DNA from: Ditibartonella choladocola
GTDB taxonomy: Bacteria; Pseudomonadota; Alphaproteobacteria; Rhizobiales; Rhizobiaceae
DNA length: 64,000 nucleotides
Direction: 5' to 3'
Assembly (NCBI RefSeq): GCF_002007565.1
Contig: NZ_CP015625.1
Coordinates: 496,001 to 560,000 of the forward strand
In this document: positions 26,340 through 35,109 of the stretch, piece after piece
Numbering within the stretch: position 1 is the first letter of the stretch
Layout of the letters: each line of letters begins with the position of its first letter
Notes under the pieces: generated by a model
Database searches by the model: none
Told to the model about the DNA's origin: nothing
Seen by the model: the letters and a program-made list of their open reading frames with translations, nothing else
Translations under genes and position numbers: made by a program

Positions 26340-27509
26340 ATGGTTTGGAATAAAATTATATCCTTATTTATTGCAGCAATAGGTATATTTATTTTTTCGG
26401 GCGTTTCATTTGCCGAAGAATATGTTGTTGGTGCTCACCTGCCATTAACAGGGGCTTTTGCACGGGCAGGACAGGCTTATCGCGAAGGTATGTTGGTTGC
26501 CGAACATCTTCATAACCTCAATAGTGAAACGAAAGTAAGATTCGATATTGTGGATGATGAAAGTACTGCAACCAAAGCGGTGACTGCTGTCGAAAAATTT
26601 GCAAGTAGCGGCGATGCGGCGATTATCGGCGGTTATGCTTCAAGCATTATCGGGCCTGCCTCGGAAGTTTCCAATCGTTATGGCGTTACTTATATGACGG
26701 CGGGTGCTGTATCGGAAGAACTGACAAGACGGGGATTGAAAACCTTTTTCCGCGTCAATAACAATGGCGGTTATGCGGTTGCAGTCAATGGAATGCTTGA
26801 CGAACTAAAACCGACAAAAGTTGCAATTTTTGTCAACACGCGTAGCGATGCTCCCAGTCTGCTTGCCAAAACGGTAGGAGCCCATCTCAAACAGCAAAAC
26901 ATAGAATTTGTTGAATATCCTTTCGACGCTTCAACCACCAATTTCCAACCGTTGGTCAACCGGATGCGTTTGCGCGACAAACCGGATGTTATCCTGATGA
27001 TTGTCTATGAAAATGATTACATCGGAATTTTGCGTGCGGCTAAACTTATCAAGCCTGATGTCAAGGCTATGGTTGGAACATGGAGTGTCGCGACAGTCAA
27101 AATGCAGGAAGATTTTCCCGATCTTATGGAAAAAGTGATCGGTGCTGCTTTGATCTCCTTTCCGGCGGCTTTCAATGACGAGGAAGGCAAAACCTTTCAA
27201 GCAGCCTATAAAGAACTTTACGGCAAGGATGTCGATTATCAGGCAGTTTACGGTTATGTTCAGGCGAAACTTCTTTTCGATGCAATTGATCGCCTGGCCA
27301 AAAAGGGTTCATTCGACCGGACAAAACTTTCCGACGAATTACGTGCCGAAGAAGTTGACAGCCTGATTGGTAAAATCAAGTTTGATGATACCGGCGAGAA
27401 TATCCATTTTTCGCTGCGTATGGCCCAGCATCAAGGCAAAGAACTGCCAATTGTTGCACCATTAGACCAAGCTACAAAACCGCTTCTGTTACCGGCTCGT
27501 CCCTGGTGA
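26340..27509 (+). CDS. Branched-chain amino acid-type ABC transporter solute-binding protein
   Basis: A 389-residue periplasmic protein. A signal peptide covers residues 1-25 (hydrophobic core then VSFAEE). The mature protein begins EYVVGAHLPLTGAFARAGQAYREG, the standard opening of type I LivK-like binding proteins, with IVDDESTATKAVTAVEKFA and GGYASSIIGPASEVSNRYGV following. Homologues bind amino acids, aromatic acids, amides or dicarboxylates. It heads a complete transporter operon next to acyl-CoA degradation genes, which favours a carboxylic acid ligand over an amino acid. The ATG follows GGGAGG at a good distance. Confidence 0.9.
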   Translation: MVWNKIISLFIAAIGIFIFSGVSFAEEYVVGAHLPLTGAFARAGQAYREGMLVAEHLHNLNSETKVRFDIVDDESTATKAVTAVEKFASSGDAAIIGGYASSIIGPASEVSNRYGVTYMTAGAVSEELTRRGLKTFFRVNNNGGYAVAVNGMLDELKPTKVAIFVNTRSDAPSLLAKTVGAHLKQQNIEFVEYPFDASTTNFQPLVNRMRLRDKPDVILMIVYENDYIGILRAAKLIKPDVKAMVGTWSVATVKMQEDFPDLMEKVIGAALISFPAAFNDEEGKTFQAAYKELYGKDVDYQAVYGYVQAKLLFDAIDRLAKKGSFDRTKLSDELRAEEVDSLIGKIKFDDTGENIHFSLRMAQHQGKELPIVAPLDQATKPLLLPARPW

Positions 27510-27577
27510 AGGGTGCTAAACCGCGTTGTTTCGTATGCAATACGGAATGATTTCTTTTCTCAAAAATCAAGAGTTCT

Positions 27578-28453
27578 ATGATGGATTTATTGCTACCGGC
27601 AATTTTTACAGCACTTACAATAGGGGCGGTTTATGCATTGATTGCTTTAGGCCTTGCTCTTGTTTTCGGTGCGATGAAGATTATCAATCTTGCCCATGGC
27701 GAACTGGTACTATTGGCAGCCTATATCGGCTACATGTTTGAAAGCCAGTGGGGGTATAACCCTTATCTTGCAATTCCGGTAGCGTTTTTGGTGGTCGGGC
27801 TCATTGCATGTCTCATTTTTATCTTGCTCAACCGGATAACCAGACAACGCGAACTGAATTCGCTGATATTCACCTATTCGTTCGGTATTATTATTACCAA
27901 TGCAATTCTTATCATAGCGCGAAACGAGCCACGCATGAGTGCCGATATGCAGGAAACGGTCGAACCGCTTCTCGCAATTGATATTTTTGCCACTTACAGT
28001 CAGCTTATTGCGCTTGTTCTGGCAATTCTTCTCATGTTGGCTTTGTGGCTTTGGCTCAAAAACAGTTGGTACGGGCGGGCGGTGCGCGCTGTCACTTCAA
28101 ATCGTAATGCAGCCAAGCTGATGGGTATCAACCCCGTTCGCACCGAGCTTATTTCATTTGTTATCGGTGCCTTGCTTGCGACAGTCGCCGGAATAGCACT
28201 TTATACTTTTCAGCCGATCACTCCCGGTCTTGGACATATGCTGACGATCAAAGCCTTTATTATCACGGTGCTTGCCGGTATCGGTTCGATTCCGGGTGTG
28301 TTGATAGGTGCGATTTTGCTGGCTCTGGCCCAGACTATGACCGAAAGTTATTTCAATGCGTCATTTGCCAATATGGTTTCGATGCTGCTTTTCCTCGGTG
28401 TACTGATTTTCCTTCCGAATGGTCTTTTCGGCAAAACACAGCGGAGAGGTTAG
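27578..28453 (+). CDS. LivH-type ABC transporter permease
   Basis: A 291-residue inner-membrane permease with about eight helices. The early LALVFGAMKIINLAHGELVLL and the middle NRNAAKLMGINPVRTELISFVIGALLA are family signatures. The latter is the cytoplasmic coupling loop that contacts the ATPases. Two adjacent ATGs (27578 and 27581) are possible starts. It lies 69 bases after the binding-protein gene and five bases before the second permease. Confidence 0.92.
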   Translation: MMDLLLPAIFTALTIGAVYALIALGLALVFGAMKIINLAHGELVLLAAYIGYMFESQWGYNPYLAIPVAFLVVGLIACLIFILLNRITRQRELNSLIFTYSFGIIITNAILIIARNEPRMSADMQETVEPLLAIDIFATYSQLIALVLAILLMLALWLWLKNSWYGRAVRAVTSNRNAAKLMGINPVRTELISFVIGALLATVAGIALYTFQPITPGLGHMLTIKAFIITVLAGIGSIPGVLIGAILLALAQTMTESYFNASFANMVSMLLFLGVLIFLPNGLFGKTQRRG

Positions 28454-28457
28454 AAAA

Positions 28458-29420
28458 ATGGCAAAGCTTCAATCTTCTATTTTGTTTGTCTTGCTCATTA
28501 TCATTGCAGGCGTGTTGCCATTCTTCCTGAATGATTATTATCTGATGACGATTATCTCGTCATTGGTCATTGCGGGGCTTGCCTTGTCATGGGCGATGCT
28601 TTCCAATCTTGGTGGCATGACGAGTTTCGGCCATGCAGCGTTTTTTGGAATAGCATCTTATGCGAGCGCAATTGTTACCATGCGCTGTGGAGTTCCGGTT
28701 TTGCTTGCTGTTCCATTTGCGGCAATTATCGCGGCTCTTTCAGCCGTCTTGATGTTGCCGATTATAAGATTGTCAGGGTCCTATTTTGCTCTGGCTATTC
28801 TTGGTTATGCGCAAATTTTCTATGGTCTGGCTGTCGAAATGCCGCAATGGACAAATGGTTCTGCCGGCATAAGCTCCATCCCGCCGCTTCCGGAAGTTTT
28901 GGGAATCGATTTTTCACAACGTCTTGGTGCTTATTTTCTGATGCTTGCCATCATTCTGGTTATCGCATTTATCTATGGTTCCATTCTGCGTTCCAGAACC
29001 GGTTTGGCATTGAAAGCTATAGCCGAAAGCGAGGATGCAAGTCTGGTTGTCGGTGTCAATGCTGTCAGGCTCAAATTTCTCATTCTCTTGTTATCGGCTT
29101 TCATTGCAGGACTTATCGGTGCTTTTAATACGCATCTCATCGGCTCACTCAATCCGGATGATGCATTTTCTGCCAATTGGAGCCTTTTGCCGATCATTGC
29201 CGCTATTTTTGGTGGCTCCCGAACATTGTGGGGGCCGGTTATCGGTGCTGTCGTGATCTATCTGTTCGACCAGATTGTTGCAAAAGAATTTTTTGCGGCT
29301 GTTTTCCATACTTCGGTCGGCCACCAGATCATTCTGGGGATTATTCTGGCAATACTTATTCTCGTTGCTCCGGATGGACTTTTATCGCTCTTTTTCAAGA
29401 ACAGGAAAGCTCATGCTTGA
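28458..29420 (+). CDS. LivM-type ABC transporter permease
   Basis: A 320-residue permease starting MAKLQSSILFVLL at 28458, preceded by GGAGAGG. An upstream ATG at 28419 overlaps the LivH-type gene and is less likely. Signature segments are AMLSNLGGMTSFGHAAFFGIASY and LKAIAESEDASLVVGVNAVRLKF (coupling loop), plus FGGSRTLWGPVIGAVVI. It overlaps the next ATPase gene by eight bases. It forms the translocation channel with the LivH-type partner. Confidence 0.92.
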   Translation: MAKLQSSILFVLLIIIAGVLPFFLNDYYLMTIISSLVIAGLALSWAMLSNLGGMTSFGHAAFFGIASYASAIVTMRCGVPVLLAVPFAAIIAALSAVLMLPIIRLSGSYFALAILGYAQIFYGLAVEMPQWTNGSAGISSIPPLPEVLGIDFSQRLGAYFLMLAIILVIAFIYGSILRSRTGLALKAIAESEDASLVVGVNAVRLKFLILLLSAFIAGLIGAFNTHLIGSLNPDDAFSANWSLLPIIAAIFGGSRTLWGPVIGAVVIYLFDQIVAKEFFAAVFHTSVGHQIILGIILAILILVAPDGLLSLFFKNRKAHA

Positions 29421-30132
29421 GATAAAAAATATTACAGTCCGGTTTGGCGGCCTTGTTGCTGTAAACGATGTGTCTTTCAGCGTTGGCAGCCATGAAATTC
29501 TGGGGCTTATCGGTCCCAACGGTGCCGGTAAAACAACGCTCTTCAATGCAGTTTCGGGGCTTGTTCGCCCGACACTCGGCCATGTCATTATGGACAAAAG
29601 CGATATAACGCGATTGGCACTTTATAAACGTGCCCGTCTGGGATTGGGGCGCACCTTCCAGATTCCGAAGCCCATGCACCATCTCACAGTACGGGAAAAT
29701 CTGATTGTTGCCCAAACTTTCGGCGCTCGCGAGAATAATCCGGAAAGGATAGATGAAATTCTGGAATTATTGGAAATTAAACATAAAGCCGATAGCGATG
29801 CGGCGAGCGAGCTTGCCATGCAGGAACTCAAACGGCTGGAAATTGCCAAAGCGCTAGCAACCAGACCGAAATTGTTACTGCTTGACGAGGTGCTGGCCGG
29901 CCTTGAAAGTCAGGCAAAACGCCTGTTTATGGAAAAATTGAAGCAGATCAATTCAACGCTTGGTATCGGAATTATTATTGTTGAACATGACATAGAGACA
30001 ATTTCCAAGCTTTGTTCGCGGGTTATCGCATTGAATTTCGGCCAATTGATTGCCGACGGGACACCACGCGAAGTTTTCACCAACCCGAAAGTCATAGAAA
30101 GTTACACAGGTGCAAGTCATGTTGAAGATTGA
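29413..30132 (+). CDS. LivG-type ABC transporter ATP-binding protein
   Basis: A 239-residue ATPase starting MLEIKNITVRFGG at 29413. A longer frame from 29275 lies wholly within the permease gene and is not supported. Walker A is GPNGAGKTTLFNAVSG. The Walker B region reads LLLLDEVLAGLESQAK, and the signature region is degenerate (ASELAMQELKRLEIAKALA) in place of a canonical LSGGQ, though LivG-type proteins often vary here. The H-loop is IVEHDIETI. It overlaps the LivM-type gene by eight bases and the next ATPase by 14. Confidence 0.92.
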   Translation: MLEIKNITVRFGGLVAVNDVSFSVGSHEILGLIGPNGAGKTTLFNAVSGLVRPTLGHVIMDKSDITRLALYKRARLGLGRTFQIPKPMHHLTVRENLIVAQTFGARENNPERIDEILELLEIKHKADSDAASELAMQELKRLEIAKALATRPKLLLLDEVLAGLESQAKRLFMEKLKQINSTLGIGIIIVEHDIETISKLCSRVIALNFGQLIADGTPREVFTNPKVIESYTGASHVED

Positions 30133-30820
30133 AGATTTGCATACCGGTTATGGCGCGATCACGATATTGCGCGGTGTATCGCTCGAGTTTCCCGAAAAGC
30201 AATTGACAACCATTGTCGGTCCGAATGGCGCAGGCAAAACCACTTTGTTACGGGCAATTACCGGACTGTTACCATATCAGGGAACCGTCGAAATAAACGG
30301 CAAAAACGTTGCGGGAAAAAAGACTTGGGACTTTGTCGGTGTCAAACTCGCAATGGTTCCGGAAGGCCGTATGATTTTTCCGGATATGACAGTTGAAGAA
30401 AATCTCGCTTTGGGAGCTTTTGATAAACGCTGCCGTGCAACTTTTTCTTCCAAAGCGGAAGAAATGTATGTTTTGTTTCCCAAATTGAAAGAACGTCGTC
30501 TCCAATTGGCGGGGTCACTGTCAGGCGGCGAAGCGCAAATGCTTGCAATGGCGCGTGCATTGATGTCGGATCCCGAAATTCTTCTGATCGATGAACCTTC
30601 ATTGGGGCTTTCACCGGTCATGGTGAAAGAGGTCTTCAATATTATCGGCCGCATGAAAGAGCATGGCGTAACAATTGTTCTCGTCGAACAGAATACCCGT
30701 ATGGCCGTCAACATTGCCGATTTGGTCTATCTCATGCGCGATGGCAAGATTTTGCTAAAGCAACCGGCCGCCGATGTCGATCTTCATGCATTACACGAAC
30801 TTTATCTGGCACAGGAGTAG
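30119..30820 (+). CDS. LivF-type ABC transporter ATP-binding protein
   Basis: A 233-residue ATPase starting MLKIEDLHTGYGAI at 30119. A GTG at 30110 is an alternative. Walker A is GPNGAGKTTLLRAITG, the signature is SLSGGEAQMLAMARAL, Walker B is ILLIDEPSLGLSPVM, and the H-loop is VLVEQNTRMAV. It completes the five-part importer. The stop is followed four bases later by the flavoprotein gene, indicating one transcript with the metabolic genes. Confidence 0.93.
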   Translation: MLKIEDLHTGYGAITILRGVSLEFPEKQLTTIVGPNGAGKTTLLRAITGLLPYQGTVEINGKNVAGKKTWDFVGVKLAMVPEGRMIFPDMTVEENLALGAFDKRCRATFSSKAEEMYVLFPKLKERRLQLAGSLSGGEAQMLAMARALMSDPEILLIDEPSLGLSPVMVKEVFNIIGRMKEHGVTIVLVEQNTRMAVNIADLVYLMRDGKILLKQPAADVDLHALHELYLAQE

Positions 30821-30823
30821 GCA

Positions 30824-31789
30824 ATGTCACTTCAGGAAATTATCGAACATCTCGCACTTCCGGCAATTGCTTCGCCGCTTTTTATCGTTTCCAATCCGCA
30901 ATTGGTTATCGCTGAATGCTGCAATGGAATTATCGGTTCCATTCCTTCCCTCAATGCACGTCAAAAGGAAGATTTTCCCCTCATGCTTTCAACAATTGAA
31001 GAGGGCATCCAAAAAGCTGTCTCGACGGGAAAATGTGCAAAACCGGCTCCCTATGCGGTCAATTTGATTGTTCATGCGTCCAATGACCGGCTTGACCATG
31101 ATCTTGGCGTGTGTGTCGAACATAAAGTTCCGGTGGTTATCACCTCCCTTCATGCGCCGGGAAAAGTGGTTGAAGCCGTTCATAATTACGGCGGAGTGGT
31201 GCTCCATGATGTCATCAGTATAAGGCACGCAAAAAAAGCATTGAACGAGGGAGTTGACGGTCTTATCGCCGTTTGTGCGGGGGCAGGCGGGCATGGTGGC
31301 TCGCTCAGTCCTTTTGCTCTGGTTGGCGAAATACGCCGGTTTTACGACGGTGTGATCGTTCTTTCGGGCGCAATATCACGCGGTGATGATATTCTAGCGG
31401 CGCAGGCAATGGGCGCCAATGCGGCTTATATCGGAACCCGTTTTATCGCAACTCCCGAAGCAAATGCGGTTGATGAATATAAAGAAATGATTATCCAATC
31501 GGATGCGAGCGGGATTGTTTACACACCCTTTTTCACGGGTGTTAATGGCAATTACCTGAGGGAGAGTATTGTTCGTTCCGGCCTTGATCCGGATGATTTG
31601 AAAAATGGTTTGTCAGCAAATTTCGGTTCGACGCGGGTCAAACCGTGGAAAAATATTTGGGGTGCAGGACAGGGCGTCGGTAATATCGACGAAATATTGC
31701 CAGCATCCGAAGTTATTGCCAAATTGAAAAGGGAATATCGTGCCGCTTTTCACCGTCTGCAAAATAAGGGGACAATCTATGTCCGGTAA
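30824..31789 (+). CDS. Nitronate monooxygenase / FabK-like FMN-dependent protein
   Basis: A 321-residue TIM-barrel flavoprotein of the nitronate monooxygenase (2-nitropropane dioxygenase) superfamily. Typical segments are APLFIVSNPQLV-like opening (IASPLFIVSNPQLVIAECC), AVCAGAGGHGG (phosphate/FMN region), VLSGAISRGDDILAAQAMGA and AAYIGTRFIATPEA. Family members oxidise nitronates or reduce enoyl thioesters (FabK). It sits between the ABC transporter and an enoyl-CoA hydratase gene and overlaps the latter by 11 bases. In this setting a reductase or auxiliary oxidation of an unsaturated CoA ester is plausible but unproven. Confidence 0.85.
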   Translation: MSLQEIIEHLALPAIASPLFIVSNPQLVIAECCNGIIGSIPSLNARQKEDFPLMLSTIEEGIQKAVSTGKCAKPAPYAVNLIVHASNDRLDHDLGVCVEHKVPVVITSLHAPGKVVEAVHNYGGVVLHDVISIRHAKKALNEGVDGLIAVCAGAGGHGGSLSPFALVGEIRRFYDGVIVLSGAISRGDDILAAQAMGANAAYIGTRFIATPEANAVDEYKEMIIQSDASGIVYTPFFTGVNGNYLRESIVRSGLDPDDLKNGLSANFGSTRVKPWKNIWGAGQGVGNIDEILPASEVIAKLKREYRAAFHRLQNKGTIYVR

Positions 31790-32531
31790 AATATTGGTGG
31801 AAATGCCAATCCCTGAGGTCTGTCATATTATTATGAACAGACCCGAAAAACATAATGCACTCGATCGGGAAGCATACCGGTTGTTGACTGATGCGCTCCA
31901 GAATGCCGACGAGAATGAAAATATCAGGGTTATTGTGCTTTCGGGCGCGGGTAAATGTTTTACCGCGGGCAATGACCTTCATGATTTTACCGGAGAGAGT
32001 TTGCTTGATGGGAAAGGCCAATCTCCGGGGTTGAAATTGCTGCTCACACTTCATGGCATGAACAAACCGGTCATTGCGGCTGTGGAAGGTTATGCGGTCG
32101 GGATAGGGGCGACAATGCTTAACCACTGCGACCTTGCCTATTGCGGAACGAGTGCCCGTTTCAGATTCCCGTTTGCAACTTTGGGGCTATCTCCGGAAGG
32201 TGGATCGACATTCTATCTCCCGCTTGCGGCAGGCTACAAAAAGGCAGCCGAATTGTTGTTTTTCGGAGATTTCTTCAGTGCGGAGGATGCCTTACAGTTC
32301 CATCTTTTGAACGCTATTGTTGAAGACAATAATGCCGTTTCTTATGCACTTCAAAAAGCGGAAAAACTTGCAAAAATGCCGTTTCAATCCATATTGGCAA
32401 CCAAAAAAATGCTAAAAAAACGGAATAAGGATAAATTAGTGTCAGTCCTTGAAGAGGAAGCAAAAACATTTCACAACTTGCGAATGAGTGCAGAAACTCA
32501 AAAAATTATCAAAGGATTTTTCAATAAATAA
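31779..32531 (+). CDS. Enoyl-CoA hydratase/isomerase family protein
   Basis: A 250-residue crotonase-fold enzyme starting MSGKILVEMPIPEV at 31779, overlapping the flavoprotein gene by 11 bases. The oxyanion-hole segments are SGAGKCFTAGNDLHDF and VEGYAVGIGATMLNHCDLAYC. The usual second catalytic glutamate region reads PFATLGLSPEGGSTFYLP, consistent with an active hydratase or isomerase. It is comparable in position to PimE, a stand-alone enoyl-CoA hydratase-family member of pimelate operons. It may isomerise double bonds in unsaturated substrates. Confidence 0.9.
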   Translation: MSGKILVEMPIPEVCHIIMNRPEKHNALDREAYRLLTDALQNADENENIRVIVLSGAGKCFTAGNDLHDFTGESLLDGKGQSPGLKLLLTLHGMNKPVIAAVEGYAVGIGATMLNHCDLAYCGTSARFRFPFATLGLSPEGGSTFYLPLAAGYKKAAELLFFGDFFSAEDALQFHLLNAIVEDNNAVSYALQKAEKLAKMPFQSILATKKMLKKRNKDKLVSVLEEEAKTFHNLRMSAETQKIIKGFFNK

Positions 32532-32542
32532 CAGGAATCATA

Positions 32543-33406
32543 ATGGCGCGTAAAAGAACACCTATTCCATCCAATGATATTCCGTTGACCGACAGCAACA
32601 AGGTCGACAGGAATACCGAACGCCATTTTGTGACCGCTCTTGGGCGCGGGCTGAAAGTGCTTGCCTGTTTTCGCCACGGGGACATTCTGCTTTCTAACAA
32701 CGATATTTCCGAACGCTGCAATTTGCCACGTTCCACCGTTTCAAGACTAACCTACACGCTGATGCGTCTGGGCTATCTTTATTATGTTGAAAGCAAGGGG
32801 AAATACCGGTTGGGAGCGGCTGTCATCACGCTTGGTACGACAATGCTTTCAAGCCTTACTATAAGGTCCATTGCCAAACCTTACATGCAGGAATTGTCCG
32901 ATATGAGCAAAGCTTCGGTCGGGCTTGGTATAGCCGATCACCGAAGTGCACTTTACCTTGAATATTGTACACCGGCGGATGGGTCGGTTTTGCCTACGCG
33001 TTTGGGAACGCGTATTTCCATTATCAATAGTGCAATGGGGCGTGCTCTACTTGCAGCCAGCAGCGAACGTGACCGCGAAGCGATTTTTTATGACATTCGC
33101 CGACGCGACGAAATCGAGTGGCCGGAAATATATGACGGAATCAAAAAAGCAATCCATGAACATGAAACCACGGGTTGCTGCACCTCTTTTCAAGACTGGC
33201 AACAGGATGTCAATGCGATAGCGGCAGGTTTTAATCCGGGTGAGGGATTGCCTGTTATGTCTATTAATGTGGCGGGACCTGCTAAAATGGTGGGGAGAGA
33301 ACTACTGCTCGGAGAGGTGAAAAAGAAATTATTGGGAATCGTTCAGTTGTTGAAAAACAGCCAGACGATAGAAGGAGGAAATTATGACAGGAAAGTTAGA
33401 CACTAG
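32543..33406 (+). CDS. IclR-family transcriptional regulator
   Basis: A 287-residue regulator. After a polar N-terminal extension of about 28 residues, the winged helix-turn-helix spans about residues 30-92 (LGRGLKVLACFRHGDILLSNNDISERCNLPRSTVSRLTYTL, shown in part: RSTVSRLTYTLMRLGYL). The C-terminal effector domain includes AMGRALLAASS, IRRRDEIEWPEI and AIAAGFNPGEGLPVMSINVAG. IclR proteins often control acid or aromatic catabolism by binding the substrate. It is encoded within the operon, between the hydratase and the CoA-transferase, and probably regulates the divergent promoter region with the palindrome at 26258-26279. Confidence 0.92.
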   Translation: MARKRTPIPSNDIPLTDSNKVDRNTERHFVTALGRGLKVLACFRHGDILLSNNDISERCNLPRSTVSRLTYTLMRLGYLYYVESKGKYRLGAAVITLGTTMLSSLTIRSIAKPYMQELSDMSKASVGLGIADHRSALYLEYCTPADGSVLPTRLGTRISIINSAMGRALLAASSERDREAIFYDIRRRDEIEWPEIYDGIKKAIHEHETTGCCTSFQDWQQDVNAIAAGFNPGEGLPVMSINVAGPAKMVGRELLLGEVKKKLLGIVQLLKNSQTIEGGNYDRKVRH

Positions 33407-34655
33407 GAACGAGGTTCAGCACGACAGCAATGCAGCACCGGAAAACAGAAAAGCGATACCTGGTGAACCATTGGCGGGAGTGAAAGTGGTTGATGCTTCA
33501 CGCGTTCTTGCCGGTCCTTTGTCTGCGCAATGTCTGGGAGATATGGGAGCTGATGTTATCAAGATAGAACATCCCGAACGTGGCGATGATACACGCGATT
33601 GGGGGGTGCGCATCGGCGAGCGCGATACAACCTATTTTTATTCAATGAATCGCAATAAACGTTCTATCGGTCTTGATTATACCGATAAAAAAGATCTCGA
33701 TATTGTATTGAAGCTCGTCAAAAATGCCGACGTGTTCATTCAAAATTTCAAATATGGCGGAGCGGAAAAACTCGGTATCGGTTACGAACAATTGTCGAAG
33801 ATAAACCCGCGGCTTATTTATTGTTCGATTTCTGGCTATGACCGCCATAGTTCGGAAAAAGAACGTCTGGGATATGACATCGTTTTACAAGGCGAAACGG
33901 GGCTCATGGGCATGAACGGCGATCTCGGCCAACCACCTTTAAAATTCGGTGTTGCGGTGGTCGATTTGTTTACCGGATTATATAGCGCACAAGCAATCCT
34001 TGCCGCATTATATGAGCGGGAGCGGACAGGGCGCGGCAGCCATGTCGAAATATCGCTTTACAATACAGCCGTCCAGCTCACCGCCTATTATGGGCTGGAA
34101 GCCTTGGCCAATGGCAAAGATCCGCTAAAATGGGGTAACAATCACCCCTCGATTATGCCTTATGGTGTTTATGAAGCGGCAGATGGTCCGGTTGTTATAG
34201 CTGTCGGTAATTTCAGGCAATTTACGGCTTTCTGCACCAAAGTCATTGACCGGCCGGATATTATGGAAGACCCGCGTTTCAAGACCAATCTGGACAGAAT
34301 AAAAAACAGGAATATTATTGGCCCGATTTTCAAGGAGGAAGTAAAAAAGTTTCCGCGCGCCGAGTTGATCCGTCGCATGAACGAGGTCGATATTCCCTGT
34401 GGCGAAGTGGACGGGCTTTATGCGGCGATGACTTCAAAACGCGCACAAGAAAATCAAATGGTGTGCGAGGTTGACCACCCGATTGCAGGAAAGGCCAAAG
34501 TCCTTAACCCGCCTTACCGTTTTCATGGTCAGCGTTCGCCTCTGCAACGTCGCCCGCCAATGCTTGGCGAACACAATATCGAAATTCTTAAAGATGTGCT
34601 CGGTTTCGCCGATGAAGAGGTCAATGAATTCATGCACCGGCATCATTTGAATTGA
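33384..34655 (+). CDS. CaiB/BaiF-family (class III) CoA-transferase
   Basis: A 423-residue CoA-transferase that moves CoA between carboxylic acids. The family opening is LAGVKVVDASRVLAGPLSAQ, then MGADVIKIEHPERGDDTRDWG. The catalytic aspartate is probably D194 in VAVVDLFTGLYSAQAILAAL. A strong GGAGGA ribosome binding site precedes the ATG, which lies 23 bases inside the IclR gene. It would activate the imported acid by transfer from a CoA donor such as succinyl-CoA. This replaces the acyl-CoA ligase (PimA) of classical pimelate operons, which is not present in the window. Confidence 0.92.
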   Translation: MTGKLDTRNEVQHDSNAAPENRKAIPGEPLAGVKVVDASRVLAGPLSAQCLGDMGADVIKIEHPERGDDTRDWGVRIGERDTTYFYSMNRNKRSIGLDYTDKKDLDIVLKLVKNADVFIQNFKYGGAEKLGIGYEQLSKINPRLIYCSISGYDRHSSEKERLGYDIVLQGETGLMGMNGDLGQPPLKFGVAVVDLFTGLYSAQAILAALYERERTGRGSHVEISLYNTAVQLTAYYGLEALANGKDPLKWGNNHPSIMPYGVYEAADGPVVIAVGNFRQFTAFCTKVIDRPDIMEDPRFKTNLDRIKNRNIIGPIFKEEVKKFPRAELIRRMNEVDIPCGEVDGLYAAMTSKRAQENQMVCEVDHPIAGKAKVLNPPYRFHGQRSPLQRRPPMLGEHNIEILKDVLGFADEEVNEFMHRHHLN

Positions 34656-34687
34656 ATTTTGAAAAATTGGTTCATGGTTTGACAATC

Positions 34688-34725
34688 AAAAGCACAGCAT
34701 CCGATAGGCGGTACTGTGCTTTTTT
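34688..34725 (+). terminator. Intrinsic terminator of the rightward operon
   Basis: A 10-bp stem (AAAAGCACAG / CTGTGCTTTT) with a 16-base loop that has an internal CCG/CGG pairing, followed by a T run. It lies 33 bases beyond the CoA-transferase stop. Confidence 0.85.
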
Positions 34726-34809
34726 GTGTTCGTTCACATGGAAATCATAAAATTAAGCGATAGCAGGCAGAAAACCATAAAAATCAATCAACGGGCGACT
34801 GAATACTTT

Positions 34810-34901
34810 GTCGGGTTTGACAAAGTGTTCCTCCCGTTATCGACAATGTTAGCCACCCGCTATCGACAAAGAGTGCCTCCCGCAACCCGCAAAGTGTAAA
34901 T
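34810..34901. repeat. Degenerate 23-bp tandem repeat (about four copies)
   Basis: Four consecutive 23-base units at 34810, 34833, 34856 and 34879 share a CCCG-start, an ATCGACAA-like core and a GTG..CCT end. Units two and three are closest (CCCGTTATCGACAA and CCCGCTATCGACAA). It is non-coding and lies between the operon terminator and the aldo/keto reductase gene's 3' end. Confidence 0.6.
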
Positions 34902-34944
34902 CATGCAATTTATGGGGGGCTATTAAGGAAATTCGCCTCTAAAA

Positions 34945-35022
34945 ACCGGAGACTAAGGCCGCAGATTGCGGCCGGAGATTGTGGTCGGAGATTGTGACCG
35001 GAGATTGTGGCCGGAGATTGTA
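34945..35022. repeat. 13-bp tandem repeat (six copies)
   Basis: Six head-to-tail units of about GCCGGAGATTGTG at 34945, 34958, 34971, 34984, 34997 and 35010. The last four differ at one or two positions and the first two are more diverged. The period is not a multiple of three, and no gene is evident. A variable-number locus is possible. It lies 88 bases from the end of the aldo/keto reductase gene. Confidence 0.85.
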
Positions 35023-35109
35023 GAGTGTCGCGGAATGACCGGTTCAAATTCCGAAAATCCGACTTTTTTGCTAATTTATGATTTCAAATACTCACTTTAT
35101 TTTGTCGCT

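Noticed and set aside
34810..35022. Tandem repeats as a CRISPR array
   Set aside because: The units are directly adjacent without unique spacers, and no cas gene is present.
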